Assembly: GCF_018140925.1 (NCBI RefSeq)
Contig: NZ_CP073315.1
Span: forward strand, 496,001-560,000
Length of the DNA: 64,000 bases
Reading direction: 5' to 3'
Origin: Psychrobacillus sp. INOP01
GTDB taxonomy: Bacteria; Bacillota; Bacilli; Bacillales_A; Planococcaceae
The notes below the pieces were generated by a model. The model saw only the letters and a list, made by a program, of their open reading frames with translations, was not told where the DNA came from and did not search any database. Position 1 is the stretch's first letter, and the number at the start of each line of letters is the position of its first letter. The position numbers were made by a program, and so were the translations under genes. Shown here piece by piece: positions 56,357 through 64,000 of the stretch.

Positions 56357-57580
56357 CTAAATTCCTGTTTTTTCCTTCAACTCAGCAATGAAATAAAATG
56401 ATCCAGTGACTATTGTAACACCATTATCAGAATTCTTATTTAAATCGATGTTGGTTGCATCTAAAGTAATACTCTTTACACTGTGAGAACAGTGATTATA
56501 CAAAATAGTTGCATCTAACGCTCTTTCATGTTGGAAATTAACAAATTCAAAAGTACTAGCAATTCCCTCTAACTTCCTTAACATATAGACATAATCCTTA
56601 TCTCTTAGTATACCTACTATTAGATGTATATTTTTGTTAGGAAACATTTCTTGAATGGTTTCTACTAATGCATCGACACTTTCTTGATTGTGAGCTCCAT
56701 CCATATAAAGGTTATCTCGTATTTTTTCCATTCTGCCGGGCAACTTCGCACTATTCACAGCCGTCTGCACATTTGTTTCAACTAGCTTAAAACCACTTAT
56801 TAGCATTGCTGTTATAGCCAAAGCCATGTTAGATTGTTGATGTCTCCCTATCATTTGGGGATGTAAATCAGAAAAAGAATACTCTTTAAATCTGTATTTA
56901 TGATTCTTTATACTAAAATTTTTATTGTATTCTAAGACATTAGCTTCTTTATCTTCTGCTTCTTTATACACAACTGTTCTTGCTGGTTCCACTAATGGCC
57001 CTATAACTAATTGGCTATTATGTTTTAAAATTCCTGCTTTATGCCAACTAATTTTTTCGATTGTATCTCCTAAGAATTTTGTGTGATCTATAGATATGCT
57101 AGGTATAATGGATACGGAGTTTTTCATGACGTTTGTGCTATCTAGTCGCCCCCCCATACCTGCCTCAATGAAAATAATATCTAATTCCATCGTTTCAAAG
57201 ACAACAAAGGCCGTAACAGTTAATAATTCAAAATCAGTTAACATGCCGCTAATACCTTTGCGTTGCATATACGAAAATGCTTCGTCCATTTGTTTTTCTG
57301 TAACGGGCATACTATTTATCTGAATTTGGTCATGTACATCGACGATACTTGGGCTAGTAAACGAAGCGTAAGACAAGCCAGGATCTTTTGCTAGTGCTGT
57401 TAAAAAAGCAATCGTAGATCCTTTACCATTTGTTCCAGCTACATGGATTATTTTGTGCTTGTCCTGGGGATTGCCTAGTTTTTTTAGAGCAGCTTGAATC
57501 GTTTCAAGGCCTGGTTTTATAACCGTTTCACTTTCTATATTCCACTTTTTTTTGTATTTATTAAAATTTTTTATTTCCAC
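56357..57580 (-). CDS. folC: folylpolyglutamate / dihydrofolate synthase FolC
   Basis: 407 residues. Mur-ligase fold: P-loop HVAGTNGKGSTIAFL, EAGMGGRLDSTNV, the SIDHTKFLGDT stretch, KLPGRMEKIRDNLYMDGAHN and VGILRDKD. It adds glutamate to folates. GTG start. Somewhat shorter than the Bacillus enzyme (about 430). Flanked by the GGDEF gene and the divergent ATP-grasp pair; in B. subtilis folC is between valS and comC, so the pilus genes are extra here. Confidence 0.93.
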   Translation of the reverse strand: MEIKNFNKYKKKWNIESETVIKPGLETIQAALKKLGNPQDKHKIIHVAGTNGKGSTIAFLTALAKDPGLSYASFTSPSIVDVHDQIQINSMPVTEKQMDEAFSYMQRKGISGMLTDFELLTVTAFVVFETMELDIIFIEAGMGGRLDSTNVMKNSVSIIPSISIDHTKFLGDTIEKISWHKAGILKHNSQLVIGPLVEPARTVVYKEAEDKEANVLEYNKNFSIKNHKYRFKEYSFSDLHPQMIGRHQQSNMALAITAMLISGFKLVETNVQTAVNSAKLPGRMEKIRDNLYMDGAHNQESVDALVETIQEMFPNKNIHLIVGILRDKDYVYMLRKLEGIASTFEFVNFQHERALDATILYNHCSHSVKSITLDATNIDLNKNSDNGVTIVTGSFYFIAELKEKTGI

Positions 57581-57667
57581 TCATGTTCACCCTATTCCGT
57601 CTGATTAAATTTCGTGCTAAACTTCTTGTGAACACATTATAACACGTACTAGTGGAGGTCATTCATT

Positions 57668-58546
57668 ATGCAAACATGTTGGATCGTTTACAACGGTAGT
57701 CTTACACATGATAAATTTATCGATCAAGCACTCCTAGTGAAGGAAGCTGCGGACCGACATGATATTCATGCCATTCTAGTGAAAAATTATGAGGTGCTGA
57801 TGAATGTCCAGCAAAAGTTACACGCCAAACCAGATTTTGTCGTGTTTCTTGATAAAGATATTTTGCTTGCACAGTATTTGAAAAATGAAGGTATACAAGT
57901 ATTTAATGATCCAAGTGTTATTGAAATTTGCGATAACAAAGCAAGGCAGTATTTGAAGTTAGCAAATGCTGGAGTGCCTATGCCTTTAACAATTATCGCA
58001 CCAAAAGTATATCCTGGTTTTTCTATCGAAGAGTCAGGTTATTTCGAGCAGGTGCTCCAAACGATTCCATTACCTATGATTATTAAAGAAGCACATGGCT
58101 CATTTGGTATGAAGGTGTATTTAATAGAAACAAGGGAGCAGTTCTTTGCGAAAGTAGAGGAACTCGCAGGTATCGAGTATGTCTTCCAACAATTTATCGA
58201 GAATAGTCGAGGTAGAGATATCCGCGTAAATGTAGTTGGCGGGAAAGTAGTTGCTTGTATGCTTCGTGAATCACAAACGGATTTCCGCGCCAATATTACA
58301 AATGGGGGCACTGCTTCTCCTATTATTCTCACACAGAGACAAAAAGATGTAGCAATTCAAGCAGCTGAAGCTTTACAAGCGGAATTTGCAGGAGTGGACT
58401 TATTGTTTGGGGACGATGAAGAGCCACTTGTTTGTGAAGTAAATGGAGTAGCCCATATCCGTAACATTTATAATGTAACCGGGATTAATGTTGGGGATGC
58501 AATGATAGAATATATTCTTTCAAAAGTTGGAGCGGCTGTTGTATGA
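57668..58546 (+). CDS. RimK-type ATP-grasp ligase 1
   Basis: 292 residues. ATP-grasp fold of the RimK/LysX group: N-terminal Rossmann-like part (1-90), ICDNKARQYLKLANAGVPMP, the ATP loop IIKEAHGSFGMKVYLIET, DIRVNVVGGKVVACMLRES and the metal-binding FAGVDLLFGDDEEPLVCEVN. Such enzymes join an amino acid (often Glu) to a protein, peptide or cofactor carboxylate. The substrate is unknown. Strong GGAGG site. It overlaps the next gene by 4 bases (ATGA). Confidence 0.85.
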   Translation: MQTCWIVYNGSLTHDKFIDQALLVKEAADRHDIHAILVKNYEVLMNVQQKLHAKPDFVVFLDKDILLAQYLKNEGIQVFNDPSVIEICDNKARQYLKLANAGVPMPLTIIAPKVYPGFSIEESGYFEQVLQTIPLPMIIKEAHGSFGMKVYLIETREQFFAKVEELAGIEYVFQQFIENSRGRDIRVNVVGGKVVACMLRESQTDFRANITNGGTASPIILTQRQKDVAIQAAEALQAEFAGVDLLFGDDEEPLVCEVNGVAHIRNIYNVTGINVGDAMIEYILSKVGAAVV

Positions 58547-59355
58547 AGGGGTTACTCATATACGAAAAAGCGGAAATAGAACGCAATCAAAACTTTATTG
58601 AACGATTAGTAAATGCTGCTAGTACTCATGAACATACTTTAACTGTAGTCGATGATCAAGGCACTATTCCAGTAGCAGATTTTATATTCTTCCGAGCAAG
58701 AAATCCACAATTATCAAAGGAATTAGAACAAAGAAATATACCAATGTTCAACCGTGCAGAAGTGAATGTTGTTGCTAATGACAAATTAAAGGCAATACAG
58801 CTTGTACAGCTTCTCGGGATTGCAACTGTTCCAACTAAAAAAATTGCATCAGTTTCTGAAATTAACGAATATCCTGTCGTATTAAAAACGATCGACGGTC
58901 ATGGTGGAAAACAAGTAGAATTAGTTCACACGGGAAAAGAAGCAACTTCATTTCTGAATACATTTTCTGAGAATGCGATTATCGCCCAACAATATATCGA
59001 AACAAATGCTACTGATGTTCGTGTATTCATGCTAGGCGAGGATGTATTGGGTGCCGTAAAAAGAACTGGACCAAAGGATAGCTTCAAATCCAATTTCACA
59101 CTAGGTGGAACAGTTGAAAAATACACACTAGACACCCAGCAAGTCGCAGCCGTAAAGAAAATAGCTAAAGCTTTAAAAAGTGATTATATTGGCATCGATT
59201 TTCTTCTATTACCTGACGAATCCTGGCTGTTCAATGAAATAGAAGATCCCGTTGGTGCTAGATCTTATTTTGAAACTACCAAGAAAGATATCGCAGAACC
59301 TATTATGGAATATATTAATAGAAAACTCATAAAAAAAGAGAGCGACGAGATTTAA
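58543..59355 (+). CDS. RimK-type ATP-grasp ligase 2
   Basis: 270 residues, diverged from its partner but with the same plan: VANDKLKAIQLVQLLGIATVPT, VVLKTIDGHGGKQVELV, DVRVFMLGEDVLGAVKRTGP, NFTLGGTVEKY and GIDFLLLPDESWLFNEIEDPVGAR. The metal-site Asn (NEIEDPVGAR) is intact. Translation is coupled to ligase 1. Two such enzymes encoded together could add two residues in sequence or form a heteromer. No candidate carrier or peptide gene is seen nearby. Confidence 0.82.
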   Translation: MKGLLIYEKAEIERNQNFIERLVNAASTHEHTLTVVDDQGTIPVADFIFFRARNPQLSKELEQRNIPMFNRAEVNVVANDKLKAIQLVQLLGIATVPTKKIASVSEINEYPVVLKTIDGHGGKQVELVHTGKEATSFLNTFSENAIIAQQYIETNATDVRVFMLGEDVLGAVKRTGPKDSFKSNFTLGGTVEKYTLDTQQVAAVKKIAKALKSDYIGIDFLLLPDESWLFNEIEDPVGARSYFETTKKDIAEPIMEYINRKLIKKESDEI

Positions 59356-59370
59356 TCGTCCTCTCTTTTT
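59332..59370 (+). terminator. terminator after the ATP-grasp pair
   Basis: Stem AAAAGAGAGCGACGA / TCGTCCTCTCTTTT (59334-59369) with a one-base bulge, T-run after it. It includes the stop codon of ligase 2. Confidence 0.85.
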
Positions 59371-59475
59371 TGCATTTGAATGGAAACACAGGAATGTTTC
59401 CGAGAATCACCTGAATAATAGAAACATCACCTGAAAGTAGTGAAAAATCACCGGAATCCGGAGAACCTTTTCTCC
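59371..59475. repeat. short degenerate direct repeats between two terminators
   Basis: AT-rich non-coding stretch with GAAACA and ATCACCTGAA/ATCACCGGAA motifs repeated three times (about 59404, 59426 and 59448). No gene or RNA family recognised. Confidence 0.45.
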
Positions 59476-59477
59476 TT

Positions 59478-59515
59478 TAAAAAAAGTGAGCACCCATATA
59501 AACGGGTGCACGCTC
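59478..59515 (-). terminator. terminator after valS
   Basis: Stem GAGCGTGCACCC / GGGTGCTCAC (59486-59513) followed by seven T residues on the minus strand. Confidence 0.85.
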
Positions 59516-59519
59516 TATT

Positions 59520-62162
59520 TTATAGATTATTCAATTCTTCCATACGCTTTAATACAGATGCGTGTTTTTCTAGATAGTCAGCTTCTTTTGCACGTTCCTC
59601 TGCAACTACTGCGTCTGGTGCTTTTGAAACGAAGCGCTCATTGGAAAGTTTTCCTTGAACGAGTTTCACTTCTTTTGCCCACTTTTCTAACTCTTTCGTT
59701 AAACGAGCTTTCTCAGCATCTATATCGATTAACCCTTGTAGTGGTAGATATAAAACTGCTCCCGTAACTACTGCCGACATAGATTGATTTGGAGCTTCTA
59801 GATCTAAACCAATTACAAGTGGTTCTGGATTACAAAAACGCTCTAAATACTTAGCATTTGCTTCTAATACTGCTAATGTATTCGCATCCTTCGCCGAAAG
59901 GTATAATGGAACCTTTTTACTCATTGGTGTCTGTACTTCCGAACGGATATTACGTACAGAACGGATAATTTCAGAAAGTAATTTCATATTGTCCGCTTCT
60001 TCTTTATTAGAAAGCGCTTCGTTTACAGTCGGCCAAGCAGCAACTGTAATCGATTCCCCTTCATGAGGAAGGTTTTGCCAAATTTCTTCTGTTATGAATG
60101 GCATAAATGGATGCAATAGACGCATAGTATTGTCTAAAACATAAGCTAGCACAGAACGTGTCATATTTTTCGCTTCTTCATCTTCCCCGTTAAGCGGAAG
60201 TTTCGCCATTTCAATATACCAGTCACAGAAATCATCCCAGATGAAGTTATAAAGTGCACGACCAACTTCACCGAATTCATATCGTTCAGAAAGTCTTGTT
60301 ACTTGCTCGATCGTTTCATTTAAACGAGTTAGAATCCATGCATCTGCAACTGATTTTTTTCCGTCTAAATTGATCTCTTCGAATTTCAAGCCATCCATAT
60401 TCATTAATGCAAAACGAGATGCATTCCAAATTTTATTGGCAAAGTTCCATACAGCTTCTACTTTTTCTGTAGAATAACGTAAATCCTGACCAGGAGATGA
60501 TCCAGTACTTAAGAAGTAACGAAGTGAATCTGCACCGTATTGGTCTATAGCGTCCATTGGATCGATACCGTTTCCTAGAGATTTCGACATTTTACGACCA
60601 TCTTCTGCACGAACAAGACCATGAATTAATACATCATCGAATGGACGAGTACCAGTAAATTCTATTCCTTGGAAAATCATACGAGAAACCCAGAAGAATA
60701 TAATATCATAACCAGTTACAAGCGCATTCGTTGGATAATACTTTTTAAACTCTTCGTTGTCGGTATCTGGCCAGCCTAATGTGGAGAATGGCCATAGTGC
60801 AGAGGAGAACCAAGTATCTAATACATCGTTATCCTGATTCCAGTTTTCCGCATCTGCTGGAGCTTCATGACCAACATATACTTCACCAGTTTCTTTATGA
60901 TACCAAGCCGGTATCCGATGTCCCCACCATAATTGACGCGAAATACACCAGTCATGAAGATTTTCCATCCAATTTAGATATGTTTTTTCAAAGCGATCAG
61001 GTACGAAATTAACTTTTTCTTCAGCTTGTTGTAACTTAACTGCCTCTTCTGCAAGTGGCTGCATTTTTACGAACCATTGTAAAGACAAATATGGCTCTAC
61101 AACTGCACCGCTACGTTCAGAATGACCAACAGAATGCATATGTTCTTCGATTTTAAACAGAACACCTGCATCTTGTAAATCTTTTACGATTTGTTTACGA
61201 CATTCAAAACGGTCCATTCCATCATAGGAAGCAGCATTTTTATTCATCGTTCCGTCTTCATTCATTACTAAAATACGTTGTAGATTATGACGATTTCCAA
61301 TTTCAAAGTCGTTTGGGTCATGTGCAGGTGTAATTTTAACTGCTCCACTTCCAAATTCCATATCAACGTAATCATCTCCAACAATCGGAATTTCGCGACC
61401 AATAATCGGAAGTTTTACTGTTTTTCCAATTAAATGCTTGTAACGATCGTCCTCTGGATGTACTGCAACTGCAGTATCACCTAGCATTGTTTCCGGTCTC
61501 GTTGTCGCAACATCGATAGATCCAGTACCATCTGTAAGTGGGTAATGCATATGATAGAATGCACCCTGTACATCTTTGTGGATTACTTCAATATCTGAAA
61601 GAGCTGTTTTAGTTGCTGGATCCCAGTTGATAATGTATTCGCCACGGTAGATCAATCCTTTGTTATATAGCTTTACGAATACTTCTTTAACTGCATTTGA
61701 TAATCCTTCATCTAAAGTGAAACGCTCGCGTGAGTAATCTAAGCCAAGTCCAAGTTTTGCCCATTGTGAACGGATATGACCAGCATATTCTTCTTTCCAC
61801 TTCCATGTTTCTTCTACAAATTTTTCGCGGCCTAAATCATATCTTGTAATGTTTTCAGAACGCAGCTTTTCCTCTACTTTCGTTTGTGTTGCGATACCAG
61901 CATGGTCCATACCTGGAAGCCATAATGCATCGTATCCTTGCATACGTTTCATGCGGATAATAATATCTTGTAATGTAGTATCCCACGCATGACCTAAATG
62001 TAGTTTACCCGTTACATTTGGCGGTGGAATTACGATTGTGTAAGGTTCCTTATCGCTTTCTGGATGAGCTTCGAAGTATTTTCCTTCTAGCCACCATTCA
62101 TACCGACCTTTTTCAATCGACTGCGGATCATACTTTGTGGACATCGTTGTTTCGTTTGTCAT
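59520..62162 (-). CDS. valS: valine--tRNA ligase ValS
   Basis: Class I synthetase, 880 residues. HIGH-type motif [16 protein letters not shown], editing domain ([17 protein letters not shown]), KMSKS loop [11 protein letters not shown], anticodon domain and the C-terminal coiled-coil arm (from about 815) typical of ValRS. AGGAGG lies 8 bases before the ATG. Controlled by a valine T-box. Confidence 0.98.
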   Translation of the reverse strand: MTNETTMSTKYDPQSIEKGRYEWWLEGKYFEAHPESDKEPYTIVIPPPNVTGKLHLGHAWDTTLQDIIIRMKRMQGYDALWLPGMDHAGIATQTKVEEKLRSENITRYDLGREKFVEETWKWKEEYAGHIRSQWAKLGLGLDYSRERFTLDEGLSNAVKEVFVKLYNKGLIYRGEYIINWDPATKTALSDIEVIHKDVQGAFYHMHYPLTDGTGSIDVATTRPETMLGDTAVAVHPEDDRYKHLIGKTVKLPIIGREIPIVGDDYVDMEFGSGAVKITPAHDPNDFEIGNRHNLQRILVMNEDGTMNKNAASYDGMDRFECRKQIVKDLQDAGVLFKIEEHMHSVGHSERSGAVVEPYLSLQWFVKMQPLAEEAVKLQQAEEKVNFVPDRFEKTYLNWMENLHDWCISRQLWWGHRIPAWYHKETGEVYVGHEAPADAENWNQDNDVLDTWFSSALWPFSTLGWPDTDNEEFKKYYPTNALVTGYDIIFFWVSRMIFQGIEFTGTRPFDDVLIHGLVRAEDGRKMSKSLGNGIDPMDAIDQYGADSLRYFLSTGSSPGQDLRYSTEKVEAVWNFANKIWNASRFALMNMDGLKFEEINLDGKKSVADAWILTRLNETIEQVTRLSERYEFGEVGRALYNFIWDDFCDWYIEMAKLPLNGEDEEAKNMTRSVLAYVLDNTMRLLHPFMPFITEEIWQNLPHEGESITVAAWPTVNEALSNKEEADNMKLLSEIIRSVRNIRSEVQTPMSKKVPLYLSAKDANTLAVLEANAKYLERFCNPEPLVIGLDLEAPNQSMSAVVTGAVLYLPLQGLIDIDAEKARLTKELEKWAKEVKLVQGKLSNERFVSKAPDAVVAEERAKEADYLEKHASVLKRMEELNNL

Positions 62163-62442
62163 TGTCTGTTCCTCCTAAAAAAAGAATATAAAAAAACTCC
62201 TATCGTCATTAAAGGACGAAGGAGTTTGTTCGCGGTACCACCTTTATTCGCAGATGCAAAATGCACATCACGCTCTCAATTAGATAACGGCTTCAAACCG
62301 GCATTTGCTACTCTACTTTCACAAATACTGCTCGTGGGCTACCTTCAAATGGTGGTTGACAGAAACATTTCAGCAAATTGTTTCCTTTCTTTTGAAAACC
62401 ATATCATTTTACTCTTCCCATTCATTGCATCTCTATTCAGTT
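62163..62442 (-). promoter_or_regulatory. T-box leader of valS, specifier GUA (Val)
   Basis: T-box sequence AAGGTGGTACCGCG (62231-62245, minus strand), terminator stem AACTCCTTCGTC / GACGATAGGAGTT (about 62194-62226) with seven T residues, and stem I with the specifier loop GTGAAAGTAGAG. GTA (62314-62316) is a valine codon in the expected register, matching the downstream gene. Confidence 0.93.
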
Positions 62443-62448
62443 GTTCCT

Positions 62449-62478
62449 ATTGTAAAGGATATTATTATATGTCGTCAA
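62449..62478 (-). promoter_or_regulatory. sigma-A promoter of the valS T-box transcript
   Basis: -35 TTGACG (62473-62478), 18-base spacer, -10 TACAAT (62449-62454). On the opposite strand TTGTTC (62441-62446) and TATTAT 16 bases later could drive the small plus-strand gene at 62506, giving two overlapping divergent promoters. Confidence 0.75.
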
Positions 62479-62505
62479 GTCTAGCATGGTGAAAGGAGAA
62501 ATACA

Positions 62506-62697
62506 TTGAGAAAAGGATATAATCCATATTTATTGCCTGATTGGTTACGTAAAACACGTTTCTATTGTAAGCATGTAAGTATTCCTATTTGTGGTTTTCA
62601 ATTAATACGAGTATTAATTGTGCCTACCACATGGGATTTCATCTTATTGGTACTATTACTATTCATCTGCTTTTTGTTTTACAAAAACATTATTTGA
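62506..62697 (+). CDS. small hydrophobic protein, TTG start
   Basis: 63 residues. Positively charged N-terminus with YNPYLLPDWLRKTRFYC, then one or two hydrophobic segments (about 24-36 and 43-62). TTG start with AAAGGAG 7 bases upstream, and a possible promoter within the valS leader region. The last 39 bases overlap the 3' end of the converging SpoVID-like gene. No family recognised. The good ribosome site argues that it is real. Confidence 0.6.
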   Translation: MRKGYNPYLLPDWLRKTRFYCKHVSIPICGFQLIRVLIVPTTWDFILLVLLLFICFLFYKNII

Positions 62698-63249
62698 TGG
62701 AAATGAAAGCTTCGAGTATCCATCATCTAAATCCAAAATAAATTGAAGTTCAAATTCCTCACCTTTAGGATTTTTTACTTCCATTGGCTCGGCAGGATTT
62801 GGACTTTCTAATTCTACAAGAGGTTCAACTGGTTTAGGTACTGGAGCTTCTTCGTAATCACAGTGTACTGTCCACCCAATTTCAATAGCCATTTGCTGTG
62901 TTGGTTTCGAGTTAATATGGTTCACATGAACTGTAGGCTTGGAACCTTCTTTTAATTTGTCTTTCCCAATCTCAATACTCATTGGTACAGCGTACTCGAA
63001 ATAACCGACCTCACCTTGCACATCTAAATCCTCAATTTCCGTGAATTCACTAGTAGCATGATGTTCCTGTTCACCTTCCTCAAACTTAACGTGGCAGGTG
63101 ATGTGGTATATACCAACCACTTGGATAAAATCTTCCTTCTCAGCGACTTCGCATTGAGGAGTTACTGCTACATTTTTAATCTCCATAGGAACCCCGAAGC
63201 TTTGCGGAAATCGAAATTGTTCTTTTACATCCCATGTTCTTGTTGCCAT
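62659..63249 (-). CDS. SpoVID-like spore-coat protein lacking LysM
   Basis: 196 residues, acidic, no signal peptide. It reads like the N-terminal domain of SpoVID (MATRTWDVKEQFRFPQSFGV..., then FEYAVPMSIEIGKDKLKEGS, compare the FPVDITIPKNKV stretch in SpoVID) and lies where B. subtilis has spoVID, next to valS. It stops after a Pro/Glu-rich segment and a short C-terminal block (KGEEFELQFILDLDDGY). The C-terminal LysM domain of SpoVID is absent, as is ysxE. Homology is inferred from position and pattern; an unrelated family is possible. Confidence 0.6.
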   Translation of the reverse strand: MATRTWDVKEQFRFPQSFGVPMEIKNVAVTPQCEVAEKEDFIQVVGIYHITCHVKFEEGEQEHHATSEFTEIEDLDVQGEVGYFEYAVPMSIEIGKDKLKEGSKPTVHVNHINSKPTQQMAIEIGWTVHCDYEEAPVPKPVEPLVELESPNPAEPMEVKNPKGEEFELQFILDLDDGYSKLSFPSNNVFVKQKADE

Positions 63250-63312
63250 AAGTCATCCTCCTTCTATAGGACAACTTATGAATGGAACAAAAGGGATAGA
63301 ACATATTTCACT

Positions 63313-63897
63313 TTAGAATTGCTTTTTGTGGTTGTTTTCTTCAACAATCTGCTTTAGTTCCAACCAATTCGTTAGCCTTGGAATAGTTAGATGTCGGTTA
63401 TATGATTGCGTTTTTACAAATACTTGTAATGTATCCTCCGTCAATGTATTTAATACATCTGGCTTGTCATCGAAATAATAATCCAACTGTAAGTCTCGAA
63501 TAATATTCACTTTAGCTTGATCCTTCATACCACAATAAAACCGTTCTACATCGACTGGAAAACCCTGTTCAACTAACCATTCCATCGTTCTTTCTCGATG
63601 CTCTGCAGGTCTAGCCGTAATATAGTAAACCTCATGTCCTTGTTCATGTAGGTTAACTAACGTTTCTACTGCATCTGGATAAGTTGGACAATTCGTGTAG
63701 TATATTTGTTCCAATGTTTCATTCCACATTTTTGAACCTGCTTCATCCGACATCCCGAATAACTCATGAATCTCTACTTTATCTAACTCATGAAACTTAT
63801 CTAATGCCACTTGTTGTCCTAATTTTTCATTATAAATATGAAAAGCATGTTCTCTTAAATTGATCAATGTATCATCAATATCAAATCCAAATTTCAT
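63313..63897 (-). CDS. HAD-family 5'-nucleotidase-like hydrolase
   Basis: 194 residues. HAD motif I FDIDDTLINL (Asp6, Asp8), motif II YYITARP, Lys region KDQAKVNII and motif III YYFDDKPDVL are all present, with a small helical cap, as in the NT5C/YqfW deoxyribonucleotidase group. Likely a nucleotide phosphatase; substrate not readable. Confidence 0.85.
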   Translation of the reverse strand: MKFGFDIDDTLINLREHAFHIYNEKLGQQVALDKFHELDKVEIHELFGMSDEAGSKMWNETLEQIYYTNCPTYPDAVETLVNLHEQGHEVYYITARPAEHRERTMEWLVEQGFPVDVERFYCGMKDQAKVNIIRDLQLDYYFDDKPDVLNTLTEDTLQVFVKTQSYNRHLTIPRLTNWLELKQIVEENNHKKQF

Positions 63898-63921
63898 CTT
63901 CTATCCCTCACCAACTACATC

Positions 63922-64000
63922 TTATTTGTATGTTGGATAACCAACAAACTTAAAGTCTTTCCCTATTTTTTGGACATCCGTATCGACCAGCTCAACCGCA
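63922..64000 (-). CDS. C-terminal end of an unidentified gene
   Basis: The last 25 codons (AVELVDTDVQKIGKDFKFVG then YPTYK, stop TAA at 63922-63924) are open and run off the right edge. It is followed 24 bases later by the HAD gene on the same strand. Too short to identify. Confidence 0.45.
   Translation of the reverse strand, partial: AVELVDTDVQKIGKDFKFVGYPTYK

Overview
This is a 64 kb piece of chromosome from a low-GC, endospore-forming member of the Bacillales. Gene content and order follow the Bacillus subtilis block aspS-hisS ... relA-apt-recJ-secDF-spoVB-tgt-queA-ruvBA-safA-niaR-pheAB-obg-spo0B-rpmA-prp-rplU-spoIVFBA-minDC-mreDCB-radC-maf-spoIIB-comC-folC-valS-spoVID. Protein style, short sporulation proteins and GC-rich intergenic repeats suggest Planococcaceae (Psychrobacillus, Lysinibacillus or Sporosarcina type). 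That family assignment is inference. No tRNA, rRNA, transposase, prophage or CRISPR array was seen.

Layout. 1-1260: tail of a small gene, tcdA and a 6S RNA gene, all minus. 1400-3660: LysE and MFS exporters (plus) facing a small YqhV-like membrane protein (minus). 4375-7860: hisS-aspS behind a T-box leader, divergent from the cell-wall amidase yrvJ. 10190-16040: dtd, relA, apt, recJ and lapA. 16430-25860: secDF, comN, spoVB (plus), a YetF-family gene, yajC, tgt, queA, ruvB and ruvA, covering export, queuosine synthesis and Holliday-junction resolution. 25870-28185: a spore-coat kinase-like protein and safA, divergent from niaR. 28870-34650: pheA, pheB, obg, spo0B, rpmA, prp, rplU with an L21 leader, spoIVFB and spoIVFA. 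35460-41610: minD, minC, mreD, mreC, mreB, radC, maf and a SpoIIB-like gene, covering septum placement and cell shape.

The least ordinary part is 41650-56260. A complete type IV pilus locus lies between comC and folC: pilB-pilT-pilC-pilA-pilM-pilN-pilO-comC/pilD on minus, and three prepilin-like genes diverging on plus. The third is a 511-residue tip-type pilin with a glycine/aspartate linker, an extended repetitive-looking C-terminal region and four cysteines. PilO carries an extra C-terminal LysM domain, which would let the alignment complex grip peptidoglycan. Downstream are a VanW-family wall protein, an acidic membrane protein and a GAF-GGDEF diguanylate cyclase without an I-site. Then come folC, two overlapping ATP-grasp ligase genes of unknown product, valS with its T-box, a short SpoVID-like protein and a HAD nucleotidase.

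A second theme is a family of about 0.5-0.6 kb intergenic repeats (3781, 9452, 28197, 34779, plus a short copy at 10065). Their hairpins keep pairing although the stem sequence changes between copies.
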